From Promethearchaeota archaeon (GTDB taxonomy: Archaea; Asgardarchaeota; Lokiarchaeia; Sigynarchaeales; SOKP01), in contig SDNV01000134.1 in NCBI GenBank assembly GCA_004524515.1, forward strand, positions 1-7,430: DNA of 7,430 bases, given 5' to 3'. Each line of letters starts with the position of its first letter. Position 1 is the stretch's first letter. Below are positions 5,638 to 7,430 of this stretch, in pieces. Below the pieces are notes generated by a model. That model was not told the origin of the DNA, did no database searches, and worked only from the letters and a program-made list of their open reading frames with translations. A program made the position numbers and the translations under genes.

Positions 5638-6822
5638 TTATTCAAGTAATTTCAGAATTTCATCAATATTTTTATTTTTTAAATATTTTCGAGCTTGTTT
5701 TAAGGATTGAATACCAAATGGTTCTAAAATTTCACAGATTCTTTTTTTTATTGTATTAGGACTCATACAATATTCTTTAGACAAATTTTTTAAAGACTTT
5801 CCATTTTTTATATTTGTTAAAAATTGTCTCTTATTTACTATAGGTTTCAATACTTTCCTTTTTTCTCGATATTCTGGATCTTGCCAAATTTTTTTACGTG
5901 CCTTACTTATTTTCTTTCGATATTCAAGATCCTTCCATTTTTCTTTATGTTTTTTGCTTATTTTTTCTCTAAATTTATTATCTTTCCACATTTCTTTTCT
6001 TGCTTTACTTATTTTTTTTTGGTATTGAGGATCCTGCCACAACTTTTTTCTGGTTTTAATCCATCGACCTTTGAATTCTTGATCTTTCCATCTTTTTTTA
6101 TTTGCCTCACTCATTTTTTTTTGAAAATCGATTTTCTGCCATTTTTTTTTATGCTTTTTACTCATTTTTTTTTGAAATTCTGGATCTCTCCATAGTTCCT
6201 TTCTTGCAATGCTTAATTTTTCTTGGTATTCAGTGTCTTGCCATTTATCTTTCAATCCTTTACTTATACCCTTACTCATATTTTCTTGATAGATAGGGTC
6301 TTGCCATTTAATTTTTATCTTTTCACTTACTTTCTCATATATCTCGGGACGCATTTTTCCACCATCTCCTCCGTCTGTCATGTTGTATCCATATTCTGGA
6401 TAATTTGATTTATAAAATTTTATCCAATATCTTTCTTTCTCGTTTAATTCAGTTTTATTATATGCAAGGTCGATTTTTTTTAAATTCCATACATCTGGAC
6501 CATATTTTGCTATTGCATTATTTAAATGAGTGCCCCAAAGCTTATTATTTGGATTTTTTTTTCGAATCTTTTTTAACTTTCTACCTTCACTTATGTGTTC
6601 TCTCCATCTCTTTTTTATAGATTTGGGTTGCTCCACCTTTCCAATATAAACCTTTTTATTTATTACGTTAGTGGCTAGGTAAATATGCCCAAAAATTTTC
6701 TTTACTTGTGTCTCATAGTATATGGTTATGTCGCAATTTTTTTCTACTATATCCTTTTTTATTGGATCAAGAGAATTAGGGGCTATACAAACACCAAATT
6801 TTTTACTATTGTTTTTATCCAA
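5638..6822 (-). CDS. free-standing GIY-YIG endonuclease with NUMOD3-like repeat array and C-terminal HTH
   Basis: A probable DNA endonuclease of the homing-type GIY-YIG group, 394 residues. The catalytic domain spans about 44-155: GHIYLATN (45-52) carries the 'GIY' strand as HIY, followed by VYIGK (58-62), IKKRWREH (69-76) with the catalytic Arg and His, ERYWIKFY (130-137) with the likely metal-binding Glu130, and GYNMTDGGDGG (145-155). From Trp173 to about 329 runs an array of Trp-started units, pattern W-(Q/K)-D-P-E-(Y/F)-(Q/R)-x-K-(M/I)-S-K-x-(R/H)-K. They are spaced 21 residues once and then exactly 17, and resemble NUMOD3 DNA-binding modules. SLKNLSKEYCMSPNTIKKRI at 343-362 looks like a helix-turn-helix. 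The start is TTG (6822-6820): an in-frame TAA lies five codons upstream, and no ATG or GTG was seen before the catalytic domain. An AAAAGG SD sits 8 bases ahead. The first 44 residues are unassigned. It is opposite in strand to its neighbours and very A-rich. Confidence 0.88.
   Translation of the reverse strand: MDKNNSKKFGVCIAPNSLDPIKKDIVEKNCDITIYYETQVKKIFGHIYLATNVINKKVYIGKVEQPKSIKKRWREHISEGRKLKKIRKKNPNNKLWGTHLNNAIAKYGPDVWNLKKIDLAYNKTELNEKERYWIKFYKSNYPEYGYNMTDGGDGGKMRPEIYEKVSEKIKIKWQDPIYQENMSKGISKGLKDKWQDTEYQEKLSIARKELWRDPEFQKKMSKKHKKKWQKIDFQKKMSEANKKRWKDQEFKGRWIKTRKKLWQDPQYQKKISKARKEMWKDNKFREKISKKHKEKWKDLEYRKKISKARKKIWQDPEYREKRKVLKPIVNKRQFLTNIKNGKSLKNLSKEYCMSPNTIKKRICEILEPFGIQSLKQARKYLKNKNIDEILKLLE
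5836..6306 (-). repeat. tandem 51-bp coding repeats (nine Trp-started 17-residue units)
   Basis: Within the GIY-YIG gene, Trp codons recur at residues 173, 194, 211, 228, 245, 262, 279, 296 and 313. After the first 63-bp step the spacing is exactly 51 bp seven times. Each unit encodes about 17 residues rich in Lys and Gln, with the consensus WQDPEYQKKISKARKK. Units at 228 and 245 are the most diverged; the last fades into the HTH linker. Units tend to alternate between 'SKARK' and 'SKKHK' endings, which hints at a two-unit or four-unit higher-order duplication. The DNA copies have drifted, so the period is clearest in protein. Confidence 0.85.
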
Positions 6823-6830
6823 ACTATATA

Positions 6831-6836
6831 CCTTTT
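6831..6836 (-). promoter_or_regulatory. Shine-Dalgarno site for the TTG start of the GIY-YIG gene
   Basis: Read on the minus strand, AAAAGG ends 8 bases before the TTG at 6822-6820. Together with the in-frame stop at 6837-6835 this confines translation initiation to the TTG. The match to the anti-SD is short. Confidence 0.45.
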
Positions 6837-6877
6837 AATTAATTTATACAAAATTCACTAATTGATTGATTTTTTTA

Positions 6878-6891
6878 TATTTAAAGAAAAA
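6878..6891 (-). promoter_or_regulatory. candidate TATA box of the GIY-YIG gene
   Basis: The minus strand reads TTTTTCTTTAAATATAAAAA, containing TTTAAATA (6885-6878), close to the archaeal TATA consensus. A start about 25 bases downstream would fall near 6855 and give a leader of about 30 nt before the TTG, with the SD inside it. The spacing is good, but the local DNA is very AT-rich. Confidence 0.45.
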
Positions 6892-6900
6892 TTATTTTAA

Positions 6901-6921
6901 AATGAATTTCAATTATTCATT
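6901..6921. repeat. 7-bp inverted repeat with 7-base loop
   Basis: AATGAAT (6901-6907) and ATTCATT (6915-6921) are perfect inverted copies around a 7-base spacer. The element lies about 16 bp upstream of the candidate GIY-YIG TATA box, a place where an operator or activator site could sit. The arms are AT-rich and short, so chance is possible. Confidence 0.35.
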
Positions 6922-6939
6922 CCATCAATAAAAAGTGAT

Positions 6940-6980
6940 TTGAAGTATTAATTACCCCTTAAAATAGGATATAACTTCAA
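6940..6980. repeat. 7-bp inverted repeat with 27-base spacer
   Basis: TTGAAGT (6940-6946) and ACTTCAA (6974-6980) are perfect inverted copies. Just outside, GAT precedes the left arm and a near-complementary ATC follows the right arm after one extra base pair, so the symmetry may extend with a bulge. The spacer holds ACCCC and AGGA, which could form a small inner pairing. It could be an operator pair or an RNA hairpin; no function is evident. Confidence 0.35.
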
Positions 6981-7085
6981 TATCGATTCTAATTATGACT
7001 TGCTTAATGTAAATAATTTCTTCTTTCTTGATTTTATTACATTTCGGATATTAAGAATAGGATTAATTATATATAGCATTTGAGA

Positions 7086-7097
7086 CAAATATATATC
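7086..7097 (+). promoter_or_regulatory. candidate TATA box of the PEP synthase-like gene
   Basis: CAAATATATATC lies about 60 bases before the TTG start. Initiation about 25 bases downstream would fall near 7117 and leave a leader of about 38 nt containing the SD. TTATATATAG at 7068-7077 is an alternative about 20 bases further up. The choice cannot be made from sequence alone. Confidence 0.3.
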
Positions 7098-7142
7098 TTA
7101 AGCAAATAATCATGTACTAAAATGATAGACTATACAGTTTAA

Positions 7143-7150
7143 AGGGGATC
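7143..7150 (+). promoter_or_regulatory. Shine-Dalgarno site deciding the TTG start of the PEP synthase-like gene
   Basis: AGGGGATC closely matches the archaeal SD complement (AGGTGATC) and ends 4 bases before TTG 7155. An ATG at 7151 in another frame reaches a stop after four codons, so it is not the gene start. In-frame TAA 7140-7142 blocks any upstream extension. Confidence 0.6.
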
Positions 7151-7154
7151 ATGT

Positions 7155-7430
7155 TTGATCGTTAATTTAAAACAAATTGGAGAAAAAGATTTTTCAGAAT
7201 TAGGGGGAAAGGCTTTTAATCTGGGCAAATTAATTCAAAAAGATTTTCCTGTCCCTCAAGGGTTTGTTATTACCACAGAGGTCTACTCAGAGTTCCTCAA
7301 AAGTAATAATCTCTTCGAATTAATAGATAAAGAATTGTCTTACATTAATTATAATGATTACAATTCCATAAGAAATTGCTCAAATAAAATTCAAAATGCA
7401 ATCAAAAAAGCTTCTCTGCCATTAGATATG
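7155..7430 (+). CDS. N-terminal part of a phosphoenolpyruvate synthase / PPDK-type enzyme
   Basis: Ninety-two codons are open to the window edge, so the gene is truncated by the window rather than broken. Translation starts MIVNLKQIGEKDFSELGGKAFNLGKL and continues with FPVPQGFVITTEVYSEFL. This is the standard beginning of the PPDK_N ATP-grasp-like nucleotide-binding domain (PF01326). LGGK at 16-19 carries the ATP-binding Lys19, and VPQGFVIT occupies 33-40. Such enzymes convert pyruvate and ATP to phosphoenolpyruvate in gluconeogenesis (PpsA, PpdK); rifampicin phosphotransferases and other PEP-utilising kinases share this domain. The visible part cannot separate these because the phospho-His and PEP-binding domains lie outside. 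TTG 7155 is the start because an in-frame TAA ends at 7142, no ATG or GTG occurs in frame before the motifs, and a strong SD precedes it. Confidence 0.85.
   Translation, partial: MIVNLKQIGEKDFSELGGKAFNLGKLIQKDFPVPQGFVITTEVYSEFLKSNNLFELIDKELSYINYNDYNSIRNCSNKIQNAIKKASLPLDM

Larger units (their letters stand above)
6823..7154. other. 332-bp divergent intergenic region
   Basis: No credible gene was seen on either strand in this stretch between the GIY-YIG gene and the PEP synthase-like gene. There is no GC-rich segment or GTTCAA-type T-arm that would suggest a tRNA. It contains the minus-strand TATA candidate at 6878-6885, two inverted repeats (6901-6921 and 6940-6980) and TATA-like stretches at 7068-7077 and 7087-7097 for the rightward gene. 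The outward genes are transcribed divergently, so both promoters must lie here. Confidence 0.6.

Noticed and set aside
5622..5640. AT-only hairpin TAATTTA/TAAATTA as an intrinsic terminator stem
   Set aside because: Seven A-T pairs are too weak to be called a stem-loop terminator and the right arm overlaps a stop codon; only the surrounding T-richness was kept as weak evidence.
5836..6306. 51-bp periodic DNA as a possible CRISPR or non-coding satellite
   Set aside because: Copies are diverged, have no unique spacers, and keep an open protein frame with a conserved Trp pattern, so it is a coding repeat.
5824..6620. Several plus-strand open frames rich in Phe/Tyr opposite the GIY-YIG gene
   Set aside because: Their Phe-rich, low-complexity translations are the antisense of Lys-rich repeats; the minus-strand frame has recognisable domains, so these are shadows.
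7151..7165. ATG at 7151 as the start of the PEP synthase-like gene
   Set aside because: It is in another frame and meets TAA after four codons; the conserved N-terminus is in the TTG 7155 frame.

Overview
The window is strongly AT-rich and most likely comes from an archaeon. The adenylosuccinate lyase and the small MJ0936-type phosphodiesterase look archaeal. TATA-like boxes sit at usable distances upstream of several genes, and Shine-Dalgarno (SD) sites are present at only some starts. An Asgard (Promethearchaeota/Lokiarchaeia-like) genome would fit the mix of archaeal and bacterial-looking genes and the low GC, but this assignment is an inference. No rRNA, tRNA, CRISPR array or IS element was seen.

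Layout. Bases 1-189 hold the 3' end of a gene that resembles a DUF47/PhoU-like protein. After 185 bp of AT-rich non-coding DNA comes a tight same-strand cluster: purB (adenylosuccinate lyase), purM (AIR synthetase of the roughly 390-residue Bacteroidetes-like form) and a PfkB-family kinase. The gaps in the cluster are 10 and 18 bp. After a 72-bp gap with a T-rich stretch and a TATA-like box comes a second pair: a multi-pass CPBP (CAAX-protease-like) membrane protein and a YfcE/MJ0936-type metallophosphoesterase, 15 bp apart. On the opposite strand, convergent with that pair, lies a free-standing GIY-YIG endonuclease. It has a long array of 17-residue Trp-started repeats and a C-terminal helix-turn-helix. 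About 330 bp of divergent intergenic DNA carries candidate promoters for both sides and two inverted repeats. The window ends inside the N-terminal part of a phosphoenolpyruvate synthase/PPDK-type enzyme that starts with TTG.

Function. PurM closes the imidazole ring in de novo purine synthesis. PurB acts twice, releasing fumarate at the AICAR step and at the AMP step. The neighbouring PfkB kinase is therefore plausibly a nucleoside kinase serving purine salvage, although sequence alone does not fix its substrate. The CPBP/phosphoesterase pair has no evident link to purines. The GIY-YIG gene looks like a selfish homing-type or mobile endonuclease gene placed between host genes. It is the most unusual object in the window because of its regular repeat array and several 9-base poly(A) tracts.
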